From: a virus
IMG/VR virus record: IMGVR_UViG_3300005588_000082
Location: 1-27,570 of that record
Length of the DNA: 27,570 nt
Direction: 5' to 3' (one strand)
The notes below the pieces were generated by a model that was not told where the DNA came from, searched no databases, and saw nothing but the letters and a program-made list of their open reading frames with translations. Of the stretch, positions 9,001-14,359 are shown piece after piece; position 1 is the stretch's first letter, and each line of letters begins with the position of its first letter. A program made the translations under genes and the position numbers.

Positions 9001-9434
9001 TCGGTAGCGTTTGCACCTCGTAGTAATATGTCTGATGCATCTTCAGCAACCTGACCTTGATAGTAACCTGTAGCAACACTACGAGCCATGTCATCTACAA
9101 AGTCTCCTAGTCCTATTCTTGTTACTGCATCAAAGCCTCTTAGTATGTCACCAAAAGTTCCTTCAAAAAAGTCCTGTTCAGTCTGTGGTTGTATAGCCGA
9201 AGAAATGTTTTCCGTAACCAATTCCCCATTTTGATCTTGAGCAATAAAACCTGATTCGTCTTTTTTTTTTTGAGAAAATGCAGCTTCAAATTCTTGTAAA
9301 TCGGCAAAAGCACCTGGCTTTATTATAGAAAACAAAGTAGCATTATCAACTTGGTTTGCAAAATCTTGAAACTCTTCAAAAGATGAAAAAGCTCCATCAA
9401 CAGTTAATCCAAATAAATCTTCAATTTCAAACAT
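1..9434 (-). CDS. Giant polyvalent virion protein with zincin protease and ADP-ribosyltransferase-like domains (3' end outside window)
   Basis: One uninterrupted frame of at least 3144 codons runs from ATG at 9434 to the window edge without a stop. Approximate residues seen: 165-290 Gly/Ala-rich hydrophobic stretch; 405-545 coiled coil rich in Glu/Lys/Leu; 794-811 Pro-Ala linker; 885-1020 second, highly charged coiled coil; 1025-1165 metalloprotease with HEVFH at 1077-1081 and a later Glu at 1136; 1226-1570 unknown domain; 1597-1681 small basic domain; 1690-1997 ADP-ribosyltransferase-like domain; about 2360 onward a long helical region with hydrophobic helices near 2930-2990 and an Asp/Glu cluster near 2990-3012. 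This architecture fits the phage polyvalent proteins, which are packaged and delivered into the host with the genome. It starts two bases after the stop of the preceding helical virion gene, implying coupled expression. Function of the whole is inferred; the protein continues beyond the window. Confidence 0.85.
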   Translation of the reverse strand, partial: MFEIEDLFGLTVDGAFSSFEEFQDFANQVDNATLFSIIKPGAFADLQEFEAAFSQKKKDESGFIAQDQNGELVTENISSAIQPQTEQDFFEGTFGDILRGFDAVTRIGLGDFVDDMARSVATGYYQGQVAEDASDILLRGANATDEDIYSFIEANKEAQKLGPSDEMMAYQKTYEENGKGFMGVVMGLAKSGLQVIPEVIISSITSMGTNKDSLVAAGSVIGSGAAVGAGSGALAGGVGAVPGAIAGAAATLPYAFAAAGSVLEMGATFSELLQEEIEGELTPEKIREALNDDKIYTSLRNRALARGLTIGVIDAFTGRLGGKVAGKILSKAGKGATKGTKIKSVLAASGIESVGGSLGEATARGVIGQEMDISEIALEGIAEAPGGVKDVISARFSKPKYRVNGKKVDVETIDNLIETMTLDQLQSTKIKIDNDYEGRAEKLSDRILQLNTERLILEANPDINPETLAEITKLQLELSKLEGNKTEVAKEKASILKSKIKDLQENQLEAEVNTEVDAFRELEQSEQLKYIEQASKELVEESEAKGDEEFEITEQQNLERAVELFNKDQQTETDTEVEVTSKEETEVKEERYNDSQVPVSQQNITYEDGNGETNIATVTTQLDGSRKVQISDEEGAVFFRETISKDNTLTNEEYVSVSTKGDVKSTEEVDIKTVINPKLESRMSDRQRKAAGLDVTPEAEVEVDDEVVYEMNKTNKKTWSKDFEILDNRKGQEQALFDEEGNKTSDKWWVVNKVTGQIIEVGTKTMAKDIIANAPAYAETFGDGTKVGVDMIVTPAPAPTPAPAPAPAPTPKAEVKVEEQVEVTPEGNERVNQVVELSPNFREDNGEVIMGGISVKVEDLIAMTDNQFNDFVKDVTKRFKLKTPATPQTDPEISRLENEIENDQMSAETILEEITIEQDNYKEEVARIKEEKAKIRKDKKLSKEQKIEAIEEKVAEQEDLKDERDGVIESYREDLKQKKSEIRKAKKALEKITQKPRKQVTKVEKKITKVEKQIDNARRALEKLDKDIKIVLHSDDSSYRKATGEETIKKSSNGEYNPRTKTIHINATKVQDNTVAHEVFHALLLRNGITNKQAKAITDRMFKAVKKTASPELLEKLKKHSDKYESALESEESIAELFGLLASELPKMDAPTQNLVQRWVNKLAKILGVKKFTDAEVIDLLNVVSAKVKAGQEITEQDVEILEVEEQGGSGQVGTFTFTFKDRKQKAPNIKDDTRDYAKNIIQKDLQDYRGQNFVTNMYDFTNAGPTNIGAGIVLDLYGGKNYVADMMEKTGTKLGEVSNVAAFNTQGQAEGFIKNAIDGNANLFAPHVGTKEGSWQFQQNIFEQLTEKLLDNNILTNQELIESFNDGLKSKNGQNALNIFNKKYKKAQSKEGSNLPKLKNTNNLNDFIENPKRLVELLDIDNNYSPDLRKILNDKIASNKKVQAALGVKNKIQFAELLEDPMNLGSQKFDIIGLVEFDNTTFETPSRPKKGDADYHPSFAWTVKAKIKTIVQPTNFYQSTEVTDSYTKFNKSGAVVSTRENTKDFKSSNVSSSAGSGPKVATVKAEIKKDAPQSRKQKTSIIPADISDAPQSRKQIDMKRLNKMADTFYMKKNGYIPYRTTPLGELQRAARRFGLRVETRYITEGRRRGTPTGYYLSFGKNPEGFPIMFNPRTKQEKVIKDAPQSRKQIDLAPNGNPSNLTPEQYKLVRTPAFKNWFGNWETDPENSSKVVDENGEPLPVSHFTNNYFDVFKYKETGFHFGEPSIKEDLSIAKGEQFEREINVFLNIRNPLRVEDSHRFDPPILIQQLIKNDIINDEQFETLENLFYDIEENLTEDEYYDSNTLVTKQSDALISVLENEGYDGLVYENAFDSQDSKMSYIIDEQSSKIYVRNNGNVFVGDVVLQSESESRPFITFSSNQGNVYVIENNEGTELTSQDNNRIKELLDAGGFVSTVNSSKTHSDFDLFTGEQKFTDSYVTFESNQSKLADGTNKTFNPDAPSIRKQKPSGKKKPSKKPTRKRTSSIKKAITEIKNVLNITPDEQRKIFKALNDQKKRAKDVKKDIVASLRELTKEGKITPSKMVSVINKVPDDFNNPITVERFVEYMTKVFNDADYGNKMMIANAKKGKARKNVSTKIGIAEGLVDQLQRLFSVKPSLIPDSVLDQYMELINIFGKRESVLSLPPMEQVIQLTEDVLQQLDEEYSMAIELADRYKNAEKVMGDNGVDYAATIKEMLDNEVIDEREYEVMKKYKSQIKSEIATPKTEAEIEAETQEKKAEIEAERQEVIKDVKATKEVDPSVFPSRLERDLAKRFKKLLKTDAINDLSLDDLKNLFKVIDNINNGYLPHYAQIMVGKMNAINDAKVGTNAIKRSKLLPLSKIYANLKSKIGRTGKSPTLELIRRNPTFYIDQVFGDFKTKDIFNSIFKRSAEASAKYTKAIKEVQAKIEKVEQAVFKSFGRNPNKVIMSKYKQMSYLIQQEFLSNPDSNQVNSVEDFLKATIKRIKTETTSYTETDAKMLQEILDKYTANGTKPFDIDQLYESFNVAERNSIRTLEEINKSMTDKAVYTANIIRGNKITPLKNYTHLSVIPDVSKADIIETETSQISDMFNKYLKPSTKAKSLIERTGKVSPLNFDVYASVQRGAKYTLMDFNLTEPIRTARRTLNQIEKNLSDEDGNMSVSNRRKFNAIRDASIESIENLLSNALTQNTIADQAVDYIQKQGYRAILAGIPRASYELLSNILAGIYIDPKGIISGIKNRKLLASPEGKEVMNNLNSTQTNRVFSTGLSGKFVDTGILNQAAGVTASRAKGRVKNTILQLWNKTGQRWIKGVEFTADSLISAPDKLVMQPMWFGAFENRFKQLTGKSPDFDKIAANDEAYMNKYATELNDAKTLADNRSVAMGATDNAFMGILKGTVKPNQGMLLRGFNAFNGFMTRFLIFEYITARTGIMAAVGNGQVNKRQGAALLAGVTTRMIAYTFMGTLVAEAIKDLTEDDDDEDFDFSNFQFEDDDEQGMKSVDKMLGQAMVSAFTSLLFGRDFGNATKSIINLGLENLNEAYGQFLRDGDYDKYRDAIQYTIIPEGKSGRPPQFADIAPNLFAAYSPMIKTLEFGINKLFESDRVQPDAIERQQDERFIRLPLETFGVL
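3420..3443 (-). repeat. Domain-boundary motif copy, DAPSIRKQ
   Basis: Residues 1998-2005 read DAPSIRKQ, the most divergent of the four full copies. It closes the ADP-ribosyltransferase-like domain and opens a Lys/Pro/Ser-rich basic linker (PSGKKKPSKKPTRKR). Confidence 0.8.
3444..4367 (-). other. ADP-ribosyltransferase-like domain inside the giant protein
   Basis: Residues about 1690-1997 follow the pattern of the phage polyvalent ART-like family: FKNWFGNW near 1717, SKVVDENGEPLPVSHFTN with His1743 at the position of the usual HGT, GFHFGEP with His1760, NVFLNIRNPLRVED, GYDGLVYEN near 1863, and the closing SYVTFESNQSKLADG followed by TFNPDAPSIRKQ. The last parts match the recalled family ending SYVVFDPNQIK...FDPNNPDIRFS. 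The usual HGT is replaced by HFT, and about 97 residues (1880-1975) are inserted before the final strand. Activity is not certain because the catalytic acidic residue cannot be assigned by eye. Confidence 0.6.
4368..4391 (-). repeat. Domain-boundary motif copy, DAPQSRKQ
   Basis: Residues 1682-1689 read DAPQSRKQ. It separates the small basic domain from the ADP-ribosyltransferase-like domain. The DNA is nearly identical to the copy at 4701-4724, including the flanking bases. Confidence 0.85.
4392..4646 (-). other. Small basic domain isolated between two DAPQSRKQ motifs
   Basis: Residues about 1597-1681 are an 85-residue module, cut off on both sides by DAPQSRKQ copies. It is rich in Arg, Tyr and Gly, with a central helix (LGELQRAARRFGLRVETRY), an Arg cluster (EGRRRG) and a beta hairpin ending FGKNPEGFPIMFNP. 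The size and basic charge would suit a nucleic-acid-binding or small effector domain, but nothing identifies it. I report it as unrecognised. Confidence 0.5.
4647..4670 (-). repeat. Domain-boundary motif copy, DAPQSRKQ
   Basis: Residues 1589-1596 read DAPQSRKQ, followed by Ile-Asp as in the copy at 1682. The codons differ from the other copies (GAT GCT CCA CAA TCA), so the peptide, not the DNA, is what is conserved. Confidence 0.85.
4701..4724 (-). repeat. Domain-boundary motif copy, DAPQSRKQ
   Basis: Residues 1571-1578 read DAPQSRKQ at the end of a Ser-rich linker. Only ten residues separate it from the next copy, so the two form a close pair between the unknown domain and the small basic domain. 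Confidence 0.85.
4725..5759 (-). other. Domain of unknown function between two RKQ motifs
   Basis: Residues about 1226-1570 of the giant protein form a unit bounded by RKQ at 1223-1225 and DAPQSRKQ at 1571-1578. It begins with a basic helix, then a Gly-rich loop reading GAGIVLDLYGGKNYV, then Asn/Leu-rich helices, and ends in a beta-rich part around ADYHPSFAWTVKAKI followed by a Ser-rich linker. It resembles, from memory, a domain of unknown function found in other phage polyvalent proteins, but I cannot name it. No catalytic motif is obvious. Confidence 0.5.
5940..6362 (-). other. Zincin-type metalloprotease domain inside the giant protein
   Basis: Residues about 1025-1165 contain VAHEVFHALLL, a classic HEXXH zinc site (His1077, Glu1078, His1081), preceded by a beta-strand-like segment ending TIHINATKV. 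About 50 residues later comes EESIAELF, whose Glu1132/Glu1136 pair fits the ExxxE/D third-ligand helix of gluzincin-like enzymes. All residues expected for zinc binding and catalysis are present. Such domains are common in phage polyvalent proteins, where a role in self-processing or in cutting host proteins has been suggested. Substrate is unknown. Confidence 0.75.
7004..7055 (-). repeat. Pro-Ala hexanucleotide repeat linker
   Basis: A GCTCCT-type hexamer (minus strand) repeats with occasional ACTCCT, encoding a Pro-Ala/Pro-Thr run at residues about 794-811. This is a stiff extended linker between the N-terminal half and the coiled-coil/protease half of the giant protein. Tandem repeats of this type vary in copy number between relatives. 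Confidence 0.85.
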
Positions 9435-9436
9435 AC

Positions 9437-11326
9437 TTATTCTTCTGTATTAAATATTTTTGTGGCTTCAGTTATATCTACATTTTCTTGAGCCATAATT
9501 TCGGCAATAGTTCTTTTTCTTTTATTGGATGAAGGTTTGCCCTTATTTTTTTTAAATTTCTGTATTTCTAATGTTTTCATAAACGCTTTAAGTTTACGTT
9601 TTTCCTTTTCTCCTTCAACATTACTAATACCCATAAAATCACCTTCTATTGTGACAGACCCCTCATAACCTGCAACATCAATAATAAACTTATCATTGTC
9701 TATTGGTGTAATAGTTAATTCAAAGTCAGGGAAAGCTTCTTGAATTTTAGCTCTTAATCCTTTTTCTCCTTCATCTTCGCCATAAAAATCTAAATCTTTT
9801 ACGGCTAAATTTAATTTTTTATCTAATGCCTCCATGTCTAAACCTTCCTCTACAACATCATCTATACCTGTTTTTGAAATATATTCTAAGTCTAAATCTG
9901 AAAATTCAGCATCTTTCTTCCAATTACCTCTGTCTAGTATAGTCCTTATATTTTTTTGACCTGTTAATAATGGACTTGCAGATTCAATAAACTGCTCTTG
10001 AGTTTTACGAACTTTAATAGTTTTAGGGTTGCTATCACTCACAGGCTTATTTGCGTCAAAATCAGGATTAGTTTTATCAGCATAAAAACTAATTGTTTTT
10101 GTTTCAAGTTTTCCACTAGTCGGACTTACATATTGTACTGTTACACCATCTTTAGTTCTTTTAACCTCTCTTGTAGCAGGGTTTAAAGTGCTAAAATAAT
10201 CAGTCAATGTTTGCATATCAGTCTCACCTCCAAACCATAATTTACCAACATTAGAGATAATTTTGTCTTGTTGTTGTCTCTCTTCTCTAGCATTTTTATC
10301 TGATTGACTTTCTGGTGTAGGTTCTTTTTGAGTTTCCTTACGACCTAGTTGTTTGTCTATGTGTCTTCTTAAAAACTCTTCAGCTTTAGCTTTTTGTTTT
10401 TTACCCATTTCACTTGTAACATCCATAATCATTTTACCTGATCCTGGTTGTGAAGGGTCTTCTATCATAAGTATAGAGTTTTCGTCTTGGTCTTTTTTAT
10501 TAAAAACAGTATTATAACCACCAACATAATCTTTAAGAATACTAGCAACCCCATTTGGAATTTGTACTTGACTCTGAACCATATCATTTACCATAATATC
10601 AAAATCTTTCATCTGCCTAACATCATCGATAGTTCGGTATAATCCATCTGTTGTTAAATAGGTGTCTGCAAATTTAGCAACCTCAGCGTCTAAATCATCT
10701 AATTGATACTTTAGTATTTCTTGAGATAAAGAAAAGTTTAACTGTTGCACTGTAGTAAAATTACCAGGAGTTCTATCCATAGTAACAACCTTTTTTCCAT
10801 CAACATCTTTCTCTACTAATTTACCAATACTTACCTGACCATTTGTAGGGTTAATATAAGCCTCATGATTAGAAAAATTTGCGAATCCTTCAAGCCTAGC
10901 TAACATATCAGCATCTAGTTGAGACGTAGTTCCATTTTGAAACTTCTTCATTCTATCAGAGTATATGGCTTGGTATTTTTTTCCTAAATTAAAAAGTTGT
11001 GTAGTTCCTTGGGTAAGATTAGCACGACCAATGTTATAGTCTTTTAATTTTAACTGACCTGATTTTAATAGTTGGTCTTGCATTAAACGCATCTGTTGTG
11101 CGTTGTTTGCATATGTCATAGCGAACTCATTTAACCCTCTGTGGTCTCCTTGTGGAGCTTCTGAAAGGGTTGCACCTAATTCTGCAGTAGCATCATTAAT
11201 AGCCTGTCTTTTAGACTCTCTAATAGCCTCAGCCTCTTTGAGAGAGTTTACCATATTAGAGGTAATCTCTGCCCAATTTACTTGATTGCTAGCATCCCTT
11301 TCTGCGTATTTATAATATGTTGCCAT
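9437..11326 (-). CDS. Helical internal virion protein (putative ejection protein), 629 aa
   Basis: The protein is hydrophilic, with long predicted helices in residues 1-130 (rich in Ala, Gln, Glu, Leu), a mixed middle, a charged segment near 330-350 rich in Glu/Lys/Gln, and a very basic tail with KFKKNKGKPSSNKRKR. No catalytic motif, signal peptide or membrane segment is visible. It lies between a smaller Ala/Gln-rich virion protein and the giant polyvalent protein, separated by 18 and 2 bases, so the three are probably one translation unit. By position and composition it fits the internal or cargo proteins of podoviruses that are packed in the head and leave with the DNA. The family itself is not recognised, and this role is inferred. 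Confidence 0.6.
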   Translation of the reverse strand: MATYYKYAERDASNQVNWAEITSNMVNSLKEAEAIRESKRQAINDATAELGATLSEAPQGDHRGLNEFAMTYANNAQQMRLMQDQLLKSGQLKLKDYNIGRANLTQGTTQLFNLGKKYQAIYSDRMKKFQNGTTSQLDADMLARLEGFANFSNHEAYINPTNGQVSIGKLVEKDVDGKKVVTMDRTPGNFTTVQQLNFSLSQEILKYQLDDLDAEVAKFADTYLTTDGLYRTIDDVRQMKDFDIMVNDMVQSQVQIPNGVASILKDYVGGYNTVFNKKDQDENSILMIEDPSQPGSGKMIMDVTSEMGKKQKAKAEEFLRRHIDKQLGRKETQKEPTPESQSDKNAREERQQQDKIISNVGKLWFGGETDMQTLTDYFSTLNPATREVKRTKDGVTVQYVSPTSGKLETKTISFYADKTNPDFDANKPVSDSNPKTIKVRKTQEQFIESASPLLTGQKNIRTILDRGNWKKDAEFSDLDLEYISKTGIDDVVEEGLDMEALDKKLNLAVKDLDFYGEDEGEKGLRAKIQEAFPDFELTITPIDNDKFIIDVAGYEGSVTIEGDFMGISNVEGEKEKRKLKAFMKTLEIQKFKKNKGKPSSNKRKRTIAEIMAQENVDITEATKIFNTEE

Positions 11327-11344
11327 TTAAGTTATTGTTTTTTT

Positions 11345-12307
11345 CTAATAAAATCCATACATGCCATTCATTGGATCACCACTTTTTTTTCTTTTAACTT
11401 CTTCAATGATAACTTCGTCTTCTATAGGACCACCATAATTCATTTGACCACCATAGAGTATATTATTCAAATATGATTGTTGTTCTACACTACCTCTGTT
11501 TATATAAGACTGAGGGTTGGCTAAGAATTGTTTTTCATCAAAAGAACTAAGTCCTTGCTTTCCTCCAAGTTTAGCAAACCTATTCATATCAAATCCTGAA
11601 TTAGTCTTCTGTAATTCCGTAAGCATAAATTTATTTTGCACTGCTTGTTTATCAACTCCTGTGCCTATTCCTAAAAATCCTTTTCCTGAATCCTGCCTAG
11701 CTTGTCTAACTGCTTGTCTTTGACCTTTATTAAAATCTCTAACACCTGCACTTTTTGAAAACAATGGTGCTGCTGCCATAAGTTCAGCACCAAAAGACGC
11801 TAATTGTTGAAACCCTTGTGTCTGTGCTGCAGTAGCAGCCTGACTAGCATCTGATGCTGCCATCTGTGCTCCTGCAACCTCACCTAAATCTAACTGAACA
11901 CCAACGTCACGAAGCCTTGAATCTTCTGCTGCTGCTGCTCTATCTAATGCAGTCAACTCTTGACCCATTGCAGTACGAATTCCTTGTTGACCTTTTTGTT
12001 GTGCTAGTTGTATTCGACCAACACCTGCTGCTGCACCACGTTCAGACTCTCTTGCTGCCTCAACACCCTGTGCTCCTGCAACTAGTAAAGCCTCACGTTC
12101 AAGTTCGTAAGGTTCTTTCTGTATGCCTAATGCGTCTATATAATTTACCTCAAGTTTTTTCCTAGCTGCTGCCATTGCTTTTTCGGCTTCACGCTTGGCT
12201 TTTTCTTCGGCTTTACGTTGTTGACCTGCCTGAAGAAAAGATGCACCCATTCCCCCTGCACTTAATGCTAAACTACCTATTAATAAACCTGTTGCTATTC
12301 CTGCCAT
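11345..12307 (-). CDS. Ala/Gln-rich internal virion protein with N-terminal hydrophobic helix, 320 aa
   Basis: Residues 1-27 form a Gly/Ala/Leu hydrophobic helix (AGIATGLLIGSLALSAGGMG), followed by a long Ala/Gln/Arg/Glu helical region (about 28-180) of coiled-coil character. A Gly/Tyr-rich C-terminus ends in GGPIEDEVIIEEV and MNGMYGFY. This resembles small internal core or DNA-ejection proteins of podoviruses (T7 gp14 or P22 gp7/gp20 type) in layout, though I see no specific family signature. Its start overlaps the end of the upstream cupin gene by 13 bases, and its stop is 18 bases before the next internal protein. Start choice is supported by the overlap and the hydrophobic N-terminus. Role is inferred from composition and context. 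Confidence 0.65.
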   Translation of the reverse strand: MAGIATGLLIGSLALSAGGMGASFLQAGQQRKAEEKAKREAEKAMAAARKKLEVNYIDALGIQKEPYELEREALLVAGAQGVEAARESERGAAAGVGRIQLAQQKGQQGIRTAMGQELTALDRAAAAEDSRLRDVGVQLDLGEVAGAQMAASDASQAATAAQTQGFQQLASFGAELMAAAPLFSKSAGVRDFNKGQRQAVRQARQDSGKGFLGIGTGVDKQAVQNKFMLTELQKTNSGFDMNRFAKLGGKQGLSSFDEKQFLANPQSYINRGSVEQQSYLNNILYGGQMNYGGPIEDEVIIEEVKRKKSGDPMNGMYGFY

Positions 12308-12759
12308 AACTTTTCTTTTTTATTGTATTCTTCCATGGTTATTGAAAAAAAATTATTTTCTATGTCTTCCATGTTTTTAGTATTTGTTGGATTAGCTATT
12401 ATATTTATCCAAACACAATCCTCCACACATTTAATTAGCCTTTTAGTTCCCTTTAAAGAGTAAGACCAACAGGGAGCTATATGTTCTACAGTTTCGTTGT
12501 CAGCCTGCAATATAACTTTCCCAGACAATAAAAACCAAAAATGATTGGTATGGTGTATGGCACTTATGACTACACTACCTGCCTTCATTTTCATCTGACG
12601 CATATATAATCCATCAGAAAAATTGTTTGTTATTGGAAAATGTTCATTGTTAACTAAATTTTTACCATCTCCAAATGTTTGTTCATTATCACTTTCTATA
12701 AGTATGTTTTGTAATACCTCTAGTTTTTTTATAAAATTAACTGATAATTCGCTATTCAT
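12295..12759 (-). CDS. Cupin-fold (RmlC-like) phage protein, 154 aa
   Basis: Residues about 50-125 show the two cupin motifs in compact form: GLYMRQMKMKAGSVVISAIH, then HHTNHFWFLLSGKV (His69, His70, His73, Gly80) and later APCWSYSLKGTKRLIKCVED. This closely follows a cupin seen in many phage structural clusters, whose pattern is PAGT...HKT.H...L.G...P......G.KR....ED. The histidines could bind a metal, but no substrate is suggested and the protein may be structural or help assembly. About 50 residues before and 30 after the barrel are helical and polar. A TATCTTTG box lies 22 bases before the ATG, so this gene may start its own transcript serving the cupin and the internal proteins. It overlaps the next gene by 13 bases. 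Confidence 0.75.
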   Translation of the reverse strand: MNSELSVNFIKKLEVLQNILIESDNEQTFGDGKNLVNNEHFPITNNFSDGLYMRQMKMKAGSVVISAIHHTNHFWFLLSGKVILQADNETVEHIAPCWSYSLKGTKRLIKCVEDCVWINIIANPTNTKNMEDIENNFFSITMEEYNKKEKLWQE

Positions 12760-12781
12760 TTAATATAATATACTTTTACTT

Positions 12782-12789
12782 CAAAGATA
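12782..12789 (-). promoter_or_regulatory. TAnnTTTG promoter box before the cupin gene
   Basis: The minus strand reads TATCTTTG in the 36-base gap, ending 22 bases before the ATG. It matches the Bacteroidota -7 consensus. No clear TTG box is seen at the -33 position. Confidence 0.45.
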
Positions 12790-12795
12790 CTAATT

Positions 12796-13647
12796 TTATG
12801 GAAATGATTTCATAACCTCTGATCCAACTGCAAATAACTCTACTGCACCTGTATCATTATTGGTTAAAGTAAATACTGCATAGTGACCTAATATACCATG
12901 AGACTCTGCAGTACCATTCTTTATGAAAAAATAATAGCTTGGACTAGTAGGTGGTAAATTACCTATTGGAGTTCCAGCAGAATCTGTGATGGTGGTATCA
13001 ACTATCAAATAATTTTCTCCACTTTGAAGATTAACAACCTTATCTTTTACTTCTCCAATTAAAGTAACTTGATTTGTAAAGCCACTTTTGATGTATAAAT
13101 AATCACCAATACTTAATATTGTTCCAATGTTTACATATGGGTCTGTGCTAAAATTAATGATTACATTATTTGGAGATAAGGTATTTACTGTTGTGTTGTT
13201 CCCAATACCATTGGCAGACCTTAAAGGATATTGAGCTGCACTTGCAGGCTCTGAATTTTGTGCTCTAAGATATCCGAAATAGTTTCCTTCTTTAAGTTTA
13301 AACTCGTCTTCATTAATAAAGTTCCCAATCTGCTGATCACTATCTGCAGTTGCACTCCACGATGCATCAGACTCTAACTCTAAAGTTTTAAATAATTTAT
13401 TCTCTAAAGGTAAATCATTAAACACCGATGTTAGTATGGAAGAAAAATCTTCTCCATAATAATTATTTCTAGTTTCATTTGTGTTATGTCTATAAATATT
13501 ACCTCCCTTAAAAGTGTATAGGTAATTATTCATACCTTGAATCCAATCAGGATAGTAGGTATAAAAAGAAGGAAATCCTTTTACTCCATCATCATATGTT
13601 AAGGTATATTTTGATTCTAATGTTGGTATTGGTACAGGTCCAGCCAT
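12796..13647 (-). CDS. Muzzle C-terminal-domain-like tail protein, 283 aa
   Basis: The N-terminal 110 residues match a pattern I recall at the C-terminus of crAss-like muzzle proteins: a beta strand, then DGVKGFPSFYTYYPDW, GMNNYLYTFKGGNIYRHN, NNYYGEDFSSILTSVFN and a KLFKTLELESDASW strand. Here it is a separate gene. The remainder (about 155-283) is beta-rich and includes GTILSIGDYLYIK, which resembles small beta-barrel domains in phage adaptor proteins. It begins four bases after the stop of the DGFY-repeat gene and is followed by a promoter-like box. The natural reading is an accessory tail-tip component that sits with the large nozzle protein. The match is from memory of the family, not a search. 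Confidence 0.6.
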   Translation of the reverse strand: MAGPVPIPTLESKYTLTYDDGVKGFPSFYTYYPDWIQGMNNYLYTFKGGNIYRHNTNETRNNYYGEDFSSILTSVFNDLPLENKLFKTLELESDASWSATADSDQQIGNFINEDEFKLKEGNYFGYLRAQNSEPASAAQYPLRSANGIGNNTTVNTLSPNNVIINFSTDPYVNIGTILSIGDYLYIKSGFTNQVTLIGEVKDKVVNLQSGENYLIVDTTITDSAGTPIGNLPPTSPSYYFFIKNGTAESHGILGHYAVFTLTNNDTGAVELFAVGSEVMKSFP

Positions 13648-13650
13648 AAT

Positions 13651-14358
13651 TTAAAGGTTTTGACAGTTATTAGATGCATCACATGCTAAAATATCAGTAA
13701 CAAGATTGCTTTGTATTTCCATTACCCTCCAACCATTAGCAGGAGCACTAGTAGACGAAGTTTCAAAATAATAGGCATACCATCCATCAACTAATCCTCC
13801 TACAATTTCATCACCTAATGTTAAGCTATAGTAGTCATTACCACTAACTGTAGATTTCTGTATAACTATATTATAATTATTAGTACAAAAAGTACTACAA
13901 GGTATAGCTACTCCTGATAGGTATAATTGACTTGTTGGAGGACAAACAGGTCCAGGTTGCTGAATTTGTAAGTTACTTCCAGAATTTTCACGATAAATAT
14001 TTGAACCTATTTCTTTGTAAAAACCATCAGCCATAGGAGTGGTTAAAGAATTAGTTTGAAATATTTGTGAAGCAGTTAGAAATGTATCACCTAAAGCCAT
14101 ATAAGCAGTAACCTGTACACTTGATACACAAAATAAATCCAAAGCAGATGTTACATTATACTCAAGTGTTATAGGATTCTCAATGCAATTAGGACAAACT
14201 TGTTGAGGTAGAAGAACACAATTAACTTGTTCCCTAGAAATAGTTCCATCAGAATAAAATCCATCTGGAGCACATACAGTTAAATCAATATCTGTAAATA
14301 CTGCAGTGGATAATCCTAATGTAGGTCCGTTTAAATAATAATTTCCTGTTACTGCCAT
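13651..14358 (-). CDS. Triple DGFY/DGWY-repeat tail protein, 235 aa
   Basis: Three internal repeats about 80 residues apart are visible, centred on DGFY at 32-35, DGFY at 111-114 and DGWY at 191-194. Each has a beta segment about 20 residues before (YYLNGPTLGLSTAVFTD; YMALGDTFLTASQIFQT; YYSLTLGDEI), and all or most have a downstream Arg-Glu strand (SREQ, YREN, RVME) and a cysteine pair (CPNC 55-58; Cys139; C226...C232). This repeat recurs in short structural proteins and tail fibres of Bacteroidota phages, where it probably forms small beta modules exposed on the tail. It lies between the nozzle and the muzzle-domain protein. Host-surface contact is inferred. The start at 14358 has an A-rich leader and no Shine-Dalgarno sequence. 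Confidence 0.7.
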   Translation of the reverse strand: MAVTGNYYLNGPTLGLSTAVFTDIDLTVCAPDGFYSDGTISREQVNCVLLPQQVCPNCIENPITLEYNVTSALDLFCVSSVQVTAYMALGDTFLTASQIFQTNSLTTPMADGFYKEIGSNIYRENSGSNLQIQQPGPVCPPTSQLYLSGVAIPCSTFCTNNYNIVIQKSTVSGNDYYSLTLGDEIVGGLVDGWYAYYFETSSTSAPANGWRVMEIQSNLVTDILACDASNNCQNL

Positions 14359-14359
14359 A

